From a virus, in the IMG/VR virus record IMGVR_UViG_3300036832_000055, positions 1 through 47,698 of that record: 47,698 bases of DNA. The stretch is one strand, 5' to 3'. Of the stretch, positions 37,415-44,949 are shown in pieces (the first letter of the stretch is position 1; each line of letters starts with the position of its first letter). The translations under genes and the position numbers were made by a program. The notes under the pieces were generated by a model. That model searched no databases. It saw only the letters and a list, made by a program, of their open reading frames with translations, and was not told the origin of the DNA.

Positions 37415-39424
37415 ATGCTCAATCGAGCCTTTGCCGCGCTCGTGGTCCGCTCGACGTCGGAAGGCGACGATAAGCGGACGTTTGAAGGCGTCGCGACGAC
37501 GCCGACGACCGACCGGATGGGCGACGTCGTCGACCCGATGGGCGCGAAGTTCAAGAATCCCCTTCCCTTGCTCCATCAGCACGACGCGGAGCGGCCTATC
37601 GGTCACGTCCGATTCAAACGCGCGACGCCGGAGGGGATCGAGTTCTCCGCGTCGATCCCGAAGATCGCCGAGCCGGGTCCGCTGAAGGACCGCGTCGATA
37701 CCGCGTGGGGCGAGATCAAGGCCGGTCTTGTCCGCGCCGTCTCTATCGGCTTCCGGGTCCTTCAGGACGGCGCGGAGTTCGTCGGCGACGGCGGAATCCA
37801 CTTCAAGGCGATAGAGATCATGGAGCTTTCCGCCGTCACGATCCCGGCGAACGCGGAAGCGACGATAACGAACATCAAGACCTTCGACGTCGGGACGCGC
37901 GCCGCGTCTGGCCTCCCCGTCGTCAAGACCTCGCCCGGCGTCTCGGGCTCTCCCCCGAAACCTCAAGCAAGGAAGGGCGCGGCGATGCCTCGTTCTGCTT
38001 CTGAACAGATTGAAGACTTCCGCTCGACGATGGCGACGAAGGTCGCTCGGATGGGCGTGATTATGAACGCCTCGAACGATAGCGGCGAAACGATGGATGC
38101 CTCGCAGGCCGAGGAATACGACGGCCTAAACGCCGAGGTCGACGCGCTTCAGGCGCAACTGAAGCGCGCCGAGAACCTCGAACGGGTTCAGGCGCTAACG
38201 GCGCTGCCGATCAATCGAGCGGTTTCGGTCACGACGTCCGCCGCCGAAGGTCTCGGCGCGACCGTCGAGACCGATCAGCGGACAGGCCGGATCGAGCCGG
38301 TCGTCCGGAGCGTCGAGCGGCTCGCGCCGGGTATCCGGATGGCGCGGATCGCTAGAACGATCCTCTACGCGAAGATGGTCGGACGCGATCCGATCCAAGT
38401 CGCCGAGGAAGAATATCCGAACGACACCGAGGTCCGGTCGGTCATCCAAGCGACCTATCGGCGAGCCGCTGTCCCGGCAGGTAACACTATCGATCCAAGC
38501 TGGGCGGGCGCGCTGATCTCGCACGAAGGCGGCGCGGTCGCCGACTTTATCGCCTTTCTCCGGCCGCAGACGATCCTCGGTCAGTTCGGCGTCGGCGACG
38601 TTCCTGATCTCCGGCGCGTCCCGTTCCGAGTCCCGCTCGTCGGTCAGACTTCCGGCGGTCAAGGCTACTGGGTCGGCGAAGGTAAGGCGAAGCCGATCAC
38701 GAAGTTCGACTTCAGCCGGACGCACCTCGAACCGCTGAAAGTCGCTTCGATCTCCGTCCTTACCGACGAACTCGTCCGCTTCTCGTCGCCTGCCGCCGAC
38801 GTGATCGTCCGGGATAGCCTGATCGAGGCGCTCCGCGCTCGGCTCGATATCGACTTTATCGATCCGGCGAAGGCGGCGGTCGCGAACGTCTCCCCGGCGT
38901 CGGTTACAAACGGCGTTACCGGTATCCCTTCGACCGGCGTCGACGCAGCCGCCGTCCGAGCGGATATCAAGGCGGCTTACGAGGCTTATGTCGCCGGGAA
39001 TAACGCTCTCCGGGGCGGCGTCTGGATCATGTGCGGCAACCTCGCCGCCGCGCTCGGGATGATGGTCAACCTGCTCGGCCAGCCGGAGTTTAAGGATATC
39101 AACCGGGGCGGCGGCTCTCTCGGTGGCTTCCCGGTCGTAACCTCCGATTACGTTCCGAATAACATCGTGATCCTCGTCAACGCGCCGGAGATTTATCTCG
39201 GCGACGAGGGCGGCTTCATGGTCGATATGTCCCGCGAGGCGTCCGTCGAAATGCTCGACAATCCGGTCGGCGACGCGCTGGCCGGAACCGGCGGCGCGGC
39301 GGCGACTATCGTCTCGCTCTGGCAAGAGAACTGCGTCGGACTGAAGGCCGAGCGGATCATTAACTGGCAGAAGCGCCGCCCGCAGGCTTGCGTCGTGATT
39401 ACCGGCGTCGCTTGGGGAAGCTAG
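37415..39424 (+). CDS. Prohead protease-major capsid fusion (HK97 type)
   Basis: 669 residues, with AGGAGG upstream of the ATG. Residues 1-165 are an S78-type prohead protease: LLHQHD supplies His and AVSIGFRV the Ser. Residues 190-669 are an HK97-fold major capsid protein with an N-terminal helical scaffold-like delta region (QAEEYDGLNAEVDALQAQLK). Its core includes RVPFRVPLVGQTSGGQGYWV and LRGGVWIMCGNLAAALG. A second ATG at 37985 has its own ribosome binding site, so capsid may also be made alone. The protease would mature the head and cleave itself off. Confidence 0.93.
   Translation: MLNRAFAALVVRSTSEGDDKRTFEGVATTPTTDRMGDVVDPMGAKFKNPLPLLHQHDAERPIGHVRFKRATPEGIEFSASIPKIAEPGPLKDRVDTAWGEIKAGLVRAVSIGFRVLQDGAEFVGDGGIHFKAIEIMELSAVTIPANAEATITNIKTFDVGTRAASGLPVVKTSPGVSGSPPKPQARKGAAMPRSASEQIEDFRSTMATKVARMGVIMNASNDSGETMDASQAEEYDGLNAEVDALQAQLKRAENLERVQALTALPINRAVSVTTSAAEGLGATVETDQRTGRIEPVVRSVERLAPGIRMARIARTILYAKMVGRDPIQVAEEEYPNDTEVRSVIQATYRRAAVPAGNTIDPSWAGALISHEGGAVADFIAFLRPQTILGQFGVGDVPDLRRVPFRVPLVGQTSGGQGYWVGEGKAKPITKFDFSRTHLEPLKVASISVLTDELVRFSSPAADVIVRDSLIEALRARLDIDFIDPAKAAVANVSPASVTNGVTGIPSTGVDAAAVRADIKAAYEAYVAGNNALRGGVWIMCGNLAAALGMMVNLLGQPEFKDINRGGGSLGGFPVVTSDYVPNNIVILVNAPEIYLGDEGGFMVDMSREASVEMLDNPVGDALAGTGGAAATIVSLWQENCVGLKAERIINWQKRRPQACVVITGVAWGS
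37970..37987 (+). promoter_or_regulatory. Internal ribosome binding site and start for capsid
   Basis: AGGAAGGG (37970-37977), 8 bases, then ATG 37985 in the frame of the fusion gene (MPRSASEQIEDF). It falls exactly at the protease-capsid junction and would yield a 479-residue capsid protein without protease. Confidence 0.65.
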
Positions 39425-39438
39425 GCGTTTCCCGACTA

Positions 39439-39478
39439 AGCCCGCCGCGCCGCCCCCCGCGCGGCGGGCTTTCCTTTC
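39439..39478 (+). terminator. Terminator after the capsid gene
   Basis: AGCCCGCCGCGC (39439-39450), 8-base C-rich loop, GCGCGGCGGGCT (39459-39470), a perfect 12-bp stem followed by TTCCTTTC. It probably gives partial termination so that capsid mRNA exceeds downstream portal and tail mRNA. Confidence 0.85.
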
Positions 39479-39494
39479 AGCGTGAGAGCCGGAA

Positions 39495-39734
39495 ATGACC
39501 AAGTCGCAGACCTACAGCACCCGTCACCTAACGGCGCGCGATCATAAGCTACTCGACGCGCTCGAAAGCGATCCGCGATACCGCAAGATCGCGCAGGCGA
39601 TCCGACCGCCGGAGGCTAAGGGGAAGGCCGCAGATATGACGGCGGACCCGCTCCCGAAGCCGAACGAGAAAGACCGGGTCGAGGATTTAGTCCCGCCGCA
39701 TCACCCGAAGCCGCTCCCGACGAGGTCGCGCTAG
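39495..39734 (+). CDS. Small hypothetical protein between capsid and portal
   Basis: 79 residues. A helical N-terminus (LTARDHKLLDALESDPRYRK) and a Pro/Lys-rich tail (PHHPKPLPTRSR). It follows the capsid terminator and its TAG abuts the portal ATG. Unordered and charged, it might be a scaffold or head-assembly factor, but nothing confirms that. Confidence 0.6.
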   Translation: MTKSQTYSTRHLTARDHKLLDALESDPRYRKIAQAIRPPEAKGKAADMTADPLPKPNEKDRVEDLVPPHHPKPLPTRSR

Positions 39735-41132
39735 ATGCGCCTCCCGGCGCTCTTTCAGCGCGCCGCGCCGCCGAGGTCGACGTCCGCCGAGACGGTCCCG
39801 TCGAGCGGCGGCGGATGGTTCCGGATATTCGAGAGCTTTACCGGCGCGTGGCAGCAAAACGTCGTCCTCGACCGCGAGACGATCCTCTCTTACTTCGCCG
39901 TTTACGCCTGCATGACGCTGATCGCGGGCGACGTCGCGAAGCTCCGGGTCAAGCTCGTCACGCAGGACGACGACGGTATCTGGGGCGAGACGACGAACCC
40001 GGCTTATTCGCCGGTTCTCCGCAAGCCGAACAGCTATCAGAACCGCATACAGTTCTGGGAAAGCTGGATGCTGTCCAAGCTCTCCCGGGGAAATACCTAC
40101 GTCCTGAAGCAGCGCGATAACCGGAATGTCGTCGTCGCGCTCTACGTCCTCGATCCGGACCGAACGCGCGTCCTGATCTCCGACGACGGATCGATCTTTT
40201 ACGAGCTTTCCTATTCGCGCCTAAACCGCGTCGGGATGATCGGCGCGACGGTCGTCGTCCCGGCTCGGGAGATCATCCACGACCGGATGAATTGCCTCTA
40301 TCACCCGCTCGTCGGGACCTCTCCGATCTGGGCGGCGGGGACCTCGGCGATTCAGGGGATGGCGATCCAGCAGAACTCGGCGAGGTTCTTCAAGAACGCC
40401 TCGCAACCCGGCGGCATCCTGACCGCTCCCGGCGCGATCTCCGACGCGACCGCGTCACGGCTCAAGAATAACTGGGAAACGAACTTTACCGGCGAGAACG
40501 CCGGACGCGTCGCGGTCCTCGGCGACGGCCTGAAATATGAGCGGCTCGCGCTGACCGCGCTTGAGAGCCAGCTTATCGAGCAACTAAAATGGACCGCGTC
40601 CGTCGTCTGCTCGGTCTTTCACGTCCCGCCGTACAAGGTCGGTCTAGGCGATCTCCCCCGGAGCTACACGGTTCAGGCGCTTAACGTCGAGTATTACAGC
40701 CAATGCCTTCAGGTCCTTATCGAGGCGGCTGAACTCTGCCTCGACGAGGGTCTCGAATGTCCGACCGGCCTCGGGACCGAGTTCGATATCGATAACCTTC
40801 TCCGGATGGATAGCACGACGCTGATGACCGTCCTTAAGGAAGGCGTTAGCGCGTCGATCCTCGCGCCGAACGAGGCGCGCGCGCGGGTCGACCTTCCGCC
40901 GGTCGCGGGCGGCGAGAGTCCGCTCTCGCAGCAGCAATATTATTCGCTTGAGGCGCTCGCGGAGCGCGACGGACCGCCGGGAACGCCGGGACCGGCGACG
41001 GCTCCGGATACGATCCCCGAACCTGACGATCCGTCCTCGGATACGGCGGATACGGTCTCGGCTGACGACGCGGCGAAGCGGCTCGGACCGCTGATCCTCG
41101 CGAGCTTCACGAAGGCGCTTCAAAATGCCTGA
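39735..41132 (+). CDS. Portal protein, HK97 family
   Basis: 465 residues. VYACMTLIAGDVAKLRVKLV (about residues 55-74), RIQFWESWMLSKLSRGNTYV, RNVVVALYVLDPDRTRVLIS and NSARFFKNASQPGGILTAPG are typical blocks, with FHVPPYKVGLGDL near 296-308 and a Pro/Ser/Asp-rich C-terminus. It forms the dodecameric channel at one head vertex, through which terminase packages DNA. The next gene starts 8 bp before its end. Confidence 0.93.
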   Translation: MRLPALFQRAAPPRSTSAETVPSSGGGWFRIFESFTGAWQQNVVLDRETILSYFAVYACMTLIAGDVAKLRVKLVTQDDDGIWGETTNPAYSPVLRKPNSYQNRIQFWESWMLSKLSRGNTYVLKQRDNRNVVVALYVLDPDRTRVLISDDGSIFYELSYSRLNRVGMIGATVVVPAREIIHDRMNCLYHPLVGTSPIWAAGTSAIQGMAIQQNSARFFKNASQPGGILTAPGAISDATASRLKNNWETNFTGENAGRVAVLGDGLKYERLALTALESQLIEQLKWTASVVCSVFHVPPYKVGLGDLPRSYTVQALNVEYYSQCLQVLIEAAELCLDEGLECPTGLGTEFDIDNLLRMDSTTLMTVLKEGVSASILAPNEARARVDLPPVAGGESPLSQQQYYSLEALAERDGPPGTPGPATAPDTIPEPDDPSSDTADTVSADDAAKRLGPLILASFTKALQNA

Positions 41133-41958
41133 TTTCGACGAACTAGCCGCCAAGATCGGCGCGGACCTCGCCGCAACTATTCAGCCACTCCTGAAGCGGA
41201 TGGAGGACGGCTTCGCCGCTCGGATCGAGGCCGCGAGCGTCCGGGACGCGCTACTCGACCGAACCGGCGCTCTGATCCTGACCTTCGGCGACGGCTCGAC
41301 CCGGAACCTCGGGATCGTCGTCGGACGCGACGGCGTCGACGGGAAGGAAGGACCGGCGGGAGCGAGCGGCGAGCGCGGAGAGCCGGGAAAAGACGGCGCG
41401 GACGGGAGGCGCGGCGAGCCCGGGGTCGACGGCAAGGTCGCCGATCTCGGGCTCGATCCCGAGCGTATCGAATACCGCCTTTCCGCCCTAGAAGGCCACG
41501 CGCTCACAGGGACGCTAATCGACCGAGACGGCGCGCTGATCCTGACCCTCTCGGACGGCTCTAACCTGACCGCCGGGAAGGTCGTCGGACGCGACGGCGT
41601 CGACGGGAAGGACGGCGTCGACGGGAAGGACGGCGTACCCGGACCGGACGGCCTCGGCTTCGATGATCTCGACGTGACGCTTCACGGCGACGGACGGACG
41701 CTCGTCCTCGCCTTCATGCGCGGCGAGGTCGTCAAACGGTTCGAGATCGCGCTCCCGGCGATGGTCTATCGCGGCGTTTACGAGCCGGATCGGCGATATG
41801 CTCCCGGCGATAGCGTGACGTTCGGCGGCTCGGCTTGGGTCTGCAACGCGCCGACCTCGGCGAAACCCGGCGAGACAGAACGCGCTTGGACGCTCGCCGT
41901 CAAACGCGGTCGCGACGGGAAAGACTTCGCCGGACCGCAATTGAAGGTAGGAAGCTGA
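41125..41958 (+). CDS. Collagen-like/carbohydrate-binding head accessory protein
   Basis: 277 residues. Two collagen-like G-x-y segments (GASGERGEPGKDGADGRRGE near residues 75-94 and GVDGKDGVDGKDGVPGPDG near 157-175) follow repeated ILTFGDGSTRNLGIVVGRDG-type modules. The C-terminus (YRGVYEPDRRYAPGDSVTFG then SAWVCNAP) resembles a CBM5/12 chitin-binding fold. It lies between portal and head-tail connector genes. It may decorate the capsid or connector and bind host glycans, which is inference. Confidence 0.75.
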   Translation: MPDFDELAAKIGADLAATIQPLLKRMEDGFAARIEAASVRDALLDRTGALILTFGDGSTRNLGIVVGRDGVDGKEGPAGASGERGEPGKDGADGRRGEPGVDGKVADLGLDPERIEYRLSALEGHALTGTLIDRDGALILTLSDGSNLTAGKVVGRDGVDGKDGVDGKDGVPGPDGLGFDDLDVTLHGDGRTLVLAFMRGEVVKRFEIALPAMVYRGVYEPDRRYAPGDSVTFGGSAWVCNAPTSAKPGETERAWTLAVKRGRDGKDFAGPQLKVGS

Positions 41959-42392
41959 TGGCCTCGCTCGTCTCCCAATCCGAGGCCGCGCGACAGCTTC
42001 GGCTCGTCGAGGCGGCGATGACGTCCGATCAGTTAGAGGACCTGAACGCGAAGGCCGAGCAGGCGTCGGCGGTCATTGTCGATTATCTCAAGCGTCCGTT
42101 TATCGAGGGACCGCTCGTCCCGACGCCGATCAAGCGCGCCGCGCCGAAGGATTGGACCGATCAGGTCCCGCCAGCCTTTTATCCGCCGAGCTACGGCTTC
42201 GGCGGTCTAACGCCGAGCGTCCCGCCGGTCCCGCCGGACCCTTGGACGCCTGCGAACGTCCCGACGCTCGTCAAGGCCGCGATCCTGATCGTCCTGACGG
42301 CGCTTTACGACGGTCGGACGCCGGAGGACGCGCTTCTCTCGCCAGCGATGACCGATATCCTCGCGCGGATGCGAGACCCGGCGCTCGCTTAG
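41958..42392 (+). CDS. Head-tail connector (HK97 gp6-like)
   Basis: 144 residues from ATG 41958. SEAARQLRLVEAAMTSDQLE at the start and the C-terminal TLVKAAILIVLTALYDGRTP with ALLSPAMTDILARMRDP match the helical gp6-type connector that stacks below the portal ring. A Pro-rich loop lies in the middle. It overlaps the previous stop. The function is inferred from family and position. Confidence 0.8.
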   Translation: MASLVSQSEAARQLRLVEAAMTSDQLEDLNAKAEQASAVIVDYLKRPFIEGPLVPTPIKRAAPKDWTDQVPPAFYPPSYGFGGLTPSVPPVPPDPWTPANVPTLVKAAILIVLTALYDGRTPEDALLSPAMTDILARMRDPALA

Positions 42393-42395
42393 GCG

Positions 42396-42569
42396 GTGTG
42401 GGTCCGGATTGTCCGCGAGCGGCGGCTATTTCCGACCGCCGATCATCGCGTCTCGGTTCATTTCCCGGAGGGTCTCGTCGTCTCGGTCCGCCGCGCTTGG
42501 GGCGAGACGCTGATCCGCGACGGCGACGCCGTCGAGGTCCCGACGCCGCCGCGACCGCAACGGAGCTAG
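42396..42569 (+). CDS. 57-residue hypothetical protein
   Basis: Starts at GTG 42396 shortly after the connector stop: VWVRIVRERRLFPTADHRVS then VHFPEGLVVSVRRAWG. Small beta-rich proteins occur at this point in related phages. Codon use matches the neighbours. The function is unknown. Confidence 0.6.
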   Translation: MWVRIVRERRLFPTADHRVSVHFPEGLVVSVRRAWGETLIRDGDAVEVPTPPRPQRS

Positions 42570-42573
42570 ATCG

Positions 42574-42930
42574 ATGCTTCAGAAGCGAAATCCGGCGCTC
42601 GCCGGGACGCTCCGCGAGAGCGTGATCTTCCAGCAGCACGCGCTCGACCTGAACGGCGACCGGCTCGGCGCTTGGACGGATATTTTCGCGGCTCCGGCGC
42701 GGGTCGTCGCGAAGACGCGCGGCGAGCAGGTTCTTCAAGAGCGGATCGCGGGGACGCAGCCGGTCGAGATCACGCTCCGGCTCGACCGCTTCTCCGCGAC
42801 GCTCGACACGGATTGGCGCGCGGTCTGGCTCGGCTGGCCGTTCGAGATCACCGCGATAGCGGTCGACGAACTCGCCGCGACCGTCTCGCTTCTCGCGGTC
42901 CGCGCTCGCGAAGTCGAGAACGCGCTATGA
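42574..42930 (+). CDS. Head-tail adaptor / head closure protein
   Basis: 118 residues. RESVIFQQHALDLNGDRLGA (about residues 14-33), WTDIFAAPARVVAKTRGEQV and EITLRLDRFSATLDTDWRAV form the compact beta barrel of SPP1 gp16/HK97 gp7-type closure proteins. It plugs the connector after packaging. It overlaps the next gene by 4 bp. Confidence 0.82.
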   Translation: MLQKRNPALAGTLRESVIFQQHALDLNGDRLGAWTDIFAAPARVVAKTRGEQVLQERIAGTQPVEITLRLDRFSATLDTDWRAVWLGWPFEITAIAVDELAATVSLLAVRAREVENAL

Positions 42931-43364
42931 CCGTCGAGGCGAGCGTCGAAGGCATCGAGAGCCTGACCGCGAAGCTAAAGGCGCTCTACGGATCGCAGCA
43001 CACAGGCGCGCTCCTGAAGGCGAACCAGAAAAGCGCGAAAGACTTTCAGGCGCTCGTCCGCGCGACCGCGCCGGTCGATCCTGAAAGCCGCCACGGACAC
43101 CTTGTCGACACGCTTGCACAAACCGAGGACGCGCGCTCGGTCTCGGTCTCAATCGGCAATGAGACCCACCGTTATCCGTTCCATCTTGAGGTCGGACACC
43201 GCGCGCGAGACGGCTCGCACGTCCCGGGGAAAGCCTTCTGGTTCCCGGCGATCCGCGTCCTCAAGAAACGGCGGCTAGGTCAGATCGTCCGCGCCGAGAA
43301 CGCGACCGTTAAAGCGATCATCGCGTCCGCCGGGACGCCGCCATCCGGGACGAGCGGGGACTGA
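42927..43364 (+). CDS. HK97 gp10-family neck protein
   Basis: 145 residues. VEGIESLTAKLKALYGSQHT, ANQKSAKDFQALVRATAPVD, then GHLVDTLAQTED and YPFHLEVGHRARDGSHVPGK, AFWFPAIRVLKKR are the conserved blocks of the gp10 family (tail completion/neck). It acts at the head-tail junction. A start-stop overlap couples it to the closure protein gene. Confidence 0.85.
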   Translation: MTVEASVEGIESLTAKLKALYGSQHTGALLKANQKSAKDFQALVRATAPVDPESRHGHLVDTLAQTEDARSVSVSIGNETHRYPFHLEVGHRARDGSHVPGKAFWFPAIRVLKKRRLGQIVRAENATVKAIIASAGTPPSGTSGD

Positions 43365-43368
43365 TGCG

Positions 43369-43806
43369 ATGGCCGATCCCGCCGCCGCCTTTCACGCCGC
43401 GCAGGACGCCGCGCTCCGTACCTCGCTCGACCTTCAGATGTTGTTCTCCGGTGGCGTGGTTCGCCTCTATTCGGTCGTTCCGGAGAACGCCCCGCTCCCG
43501 TTTATCCGGATCGGCGACGATCAGGTTATCGAGGACAGCGACGACTGCGTCTCCGCGTCGGAGATTTTCGCGCTCGTTCACGTCTGGACGAAGCCGGACC
43601 CGCCGGGAGTTCAGCTAGGACGGCAGATCGCCGGGATCATCCGCGAGACGCTCGCGCCGGACCTCCCGGTTGCGGGCTTCGATACCGTCCTCGCCTATTT
43701 CGAGAGTACCCGGCACCTGACTGACCCGGACGGGTCGAGCCACGCCGTCCTGACCTTCCATTACGCCCTTACCAGCACCGAAGCGGAGGCTCTCTCAGAT
43801 GGCTAG
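43369..43806 (+). CDS. DUF3168 tail terminator-like protein
   Basis: 145 residues. HAAQDAALRTSLDLQMLFSG, LPFIRIGDDQVIEDSDDCVS, SEIFALVHVWTKPDPPGVQL and SRHAVLTFHYALT-type strands match DUF3168. These are tail terminators/completion proteins that cap the tail tube. The gene overlaps the tail tube gene by 8 bp. Confidence 0.85.
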   Translation: MADPAAAFHAAQDAALRTSLDLQMLFSGGVVRLYSVVPENAPLPFIRIGDDQVIEDSDDCVSASEIFALVHVWTKPDPPGVQLGRQIAGIIRETLAPDLPVAGFDTVLAYFESTRHLTDPDGSSHAVLTFHYALTSTEAEALSDG

Positions 43807-44329
43807 CAACCCGGTTAAACACGCGCGCGGCGTGAAGCTGCTTATCATGGTCGGAGACGCCGGGACGCCGGAGGTCTTCACGGCGTTTTGCACGATCAAC
43901 GCCGCGAGGTCCGTCGTCGGCGAGGCCGCGACGAACGATTTCAATATCCCGGACTGCGACAATCCGGACCTGATGGGATGGCTCGCGCGCGAGAAGGTCT
44001 CGATTGCCTATTCGGCGACCGGCGCGGGTATCTTGAACACGCCCGACGTTCAGGAGTTCGCCGATTGGCTCGCCGACGAGAACTCCCGGAACTGCCAGAT
44101 CGTCGTCGACGTCCCGGCGACGGACGGCGGCGTGATCTTCGCCGGGGCGTTCCATCTGACCCATTTCGAGATTACCGGGAACCGGGGCGCGAAGATGGAA
44201 GCAACGCTAAACCTGATCTCTGACGGCGAGATCGTCGTCTCGGCGACGTCGACGACGTTCGAGGCGCGGGTCGGACCAGCGACACGGCGCGCGCACGTCA
44301 ATAAGGCGCTCGAAACCGAGGCCGCATGA
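43799..44329 (+). CDS. Major tail tube protein
   Basis: 176 residues. ARGVKLLIMVGDAGTPEVFT at the start, VSIAYSATGAGILNTPDVQE in the middle and GAFHLTHFEITGNRGAKMEA near the end match TP901/GTA-type tail tube proteins. It polymerises into the tail tube. The last codons overlap the chaperone gene by 4 bp. Confidence 0.85.
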   Translation: MASNPVKHARGVKLLIMVGDAGTPEVFTAFCTINAARSVVGEAATNDFNIPDCDNPDLMGWLAREKVSIAYSATGAGILNTPDVQEFADWLADENSRNCQIVVDVPATDGGVIFAGAFHLTHFEITGNRGAKMEATLNLISDGEIVVSATSTTFEARVGPATRRAHVNKALETEAA

Positions 44330-44799
44330 GCCGGGGCGGCGAACTCGTCCGCCTCTGGGGCGACGACGAGCGGACCTTCCGGCTCGGGATCGGCGAGTGG
44401 CGCAAAATTCAGGAAACGTGCGACGCCGGTCCCGCCGAGATCGCGGCTCGCCTCTCGGTCTGGGCGGCTTCCCGGAATCGGCACCCGAAGGCTAGCTTCC
44501 TCGATCTCCTAGCCGCTGGCGGTCTCGGCGGCTGGCGTGTCGACGATATCCGCGAGCCGATCTATCGCGGCCTGATCGGCGGCGGGATGGAGCCGACTAT
44601 CGCCGGTCGGCTGATGCGCGAGCTTCACGACGAACGACCGCTCGTCGAGAATATCGACCTCGCGCTCGCTATCGTCCTCGCCTCGATCCTAGGTCCGGGA
44701 GACGAGCCGGTGGGGGAGCCGCAAGGGGAGCCGCAAACGACGACGGTCTCCCCCGGGGAAAGCTCCGTTTCGCCGATTATTATGGAGCCGGTGCAGTAA
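44326..44799 (+). CDS. Tail assembly chaperone, N-terminal (GTA-family) part
   Basis: 157 residues. LVRLWGDDERTFRLGIGEWR then KIQETCDAGPAEIAARL and YRGLIGGGMEPTIAGRLMRE are the gene-transfer-agent family protein. It is the upstream part of the two-part tail chaperone (like lambda G). The last 35 residues are Pro/Glu/Gly-rich and overlap a second open frame at -1. Runs C5-G4-A3 at 44750-44761 offer a slip site. Confidence 0.85.
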   Translation: MSRGGELVRLWGDDERTFRLGIGEWRKIQETCDAGPAEIAARLSVWAASRNRHPKASFLDLLAAGGLGGWRVDDIREPIYRGLIGGGMEPTIAGRLMRELHDERPLVENIDLALAIVLASILGPGDEPVGEPQGEPQTTTVSPGESSVSPIIMEPVQ

Positions 44800-44945
44800 T
44801 CGGTTTCACGCCGCGCGAGGTCGACGCCTGCTCGCTCTGGGAGTTCCTCGCGGCGCGCGACGGCTGGGTCGAGGCGAATACGACGCAGGAGAGCGCCGCG
44901 CCGACGCCGGAAGAACACGACGCGCTGATCGAGAAATGGGGATGA
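44751..44945 (+). CDS. Tail assembly chaperone, -1 frame extension (lambda T-like)
   Basis: The frame at -1 to the upstream gene encodes RFADYYGAGAVIGFTPREVD then SLWEFLAARDGWVEAN and stops at 44945. This is the Rcc01693-type chaperone sequence. No ATG, GTG or TTG occurs in this frame near its beginning, so expression by -1 frameshift from the 44326-44799 gene is the simplest reading. The CCCCCGGGGAAAG run (44750-44762) is the best slip candidate. The product would guide the tape measure. Confidence 0.7.
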   Translation, partial: PRGKLRFADYYGAGAVIGFTPREVDACSLWEFLAARDGWVEANTTQESAAPTPEEHDALIEKWG

Positions 44946-44949
44946 CCCG

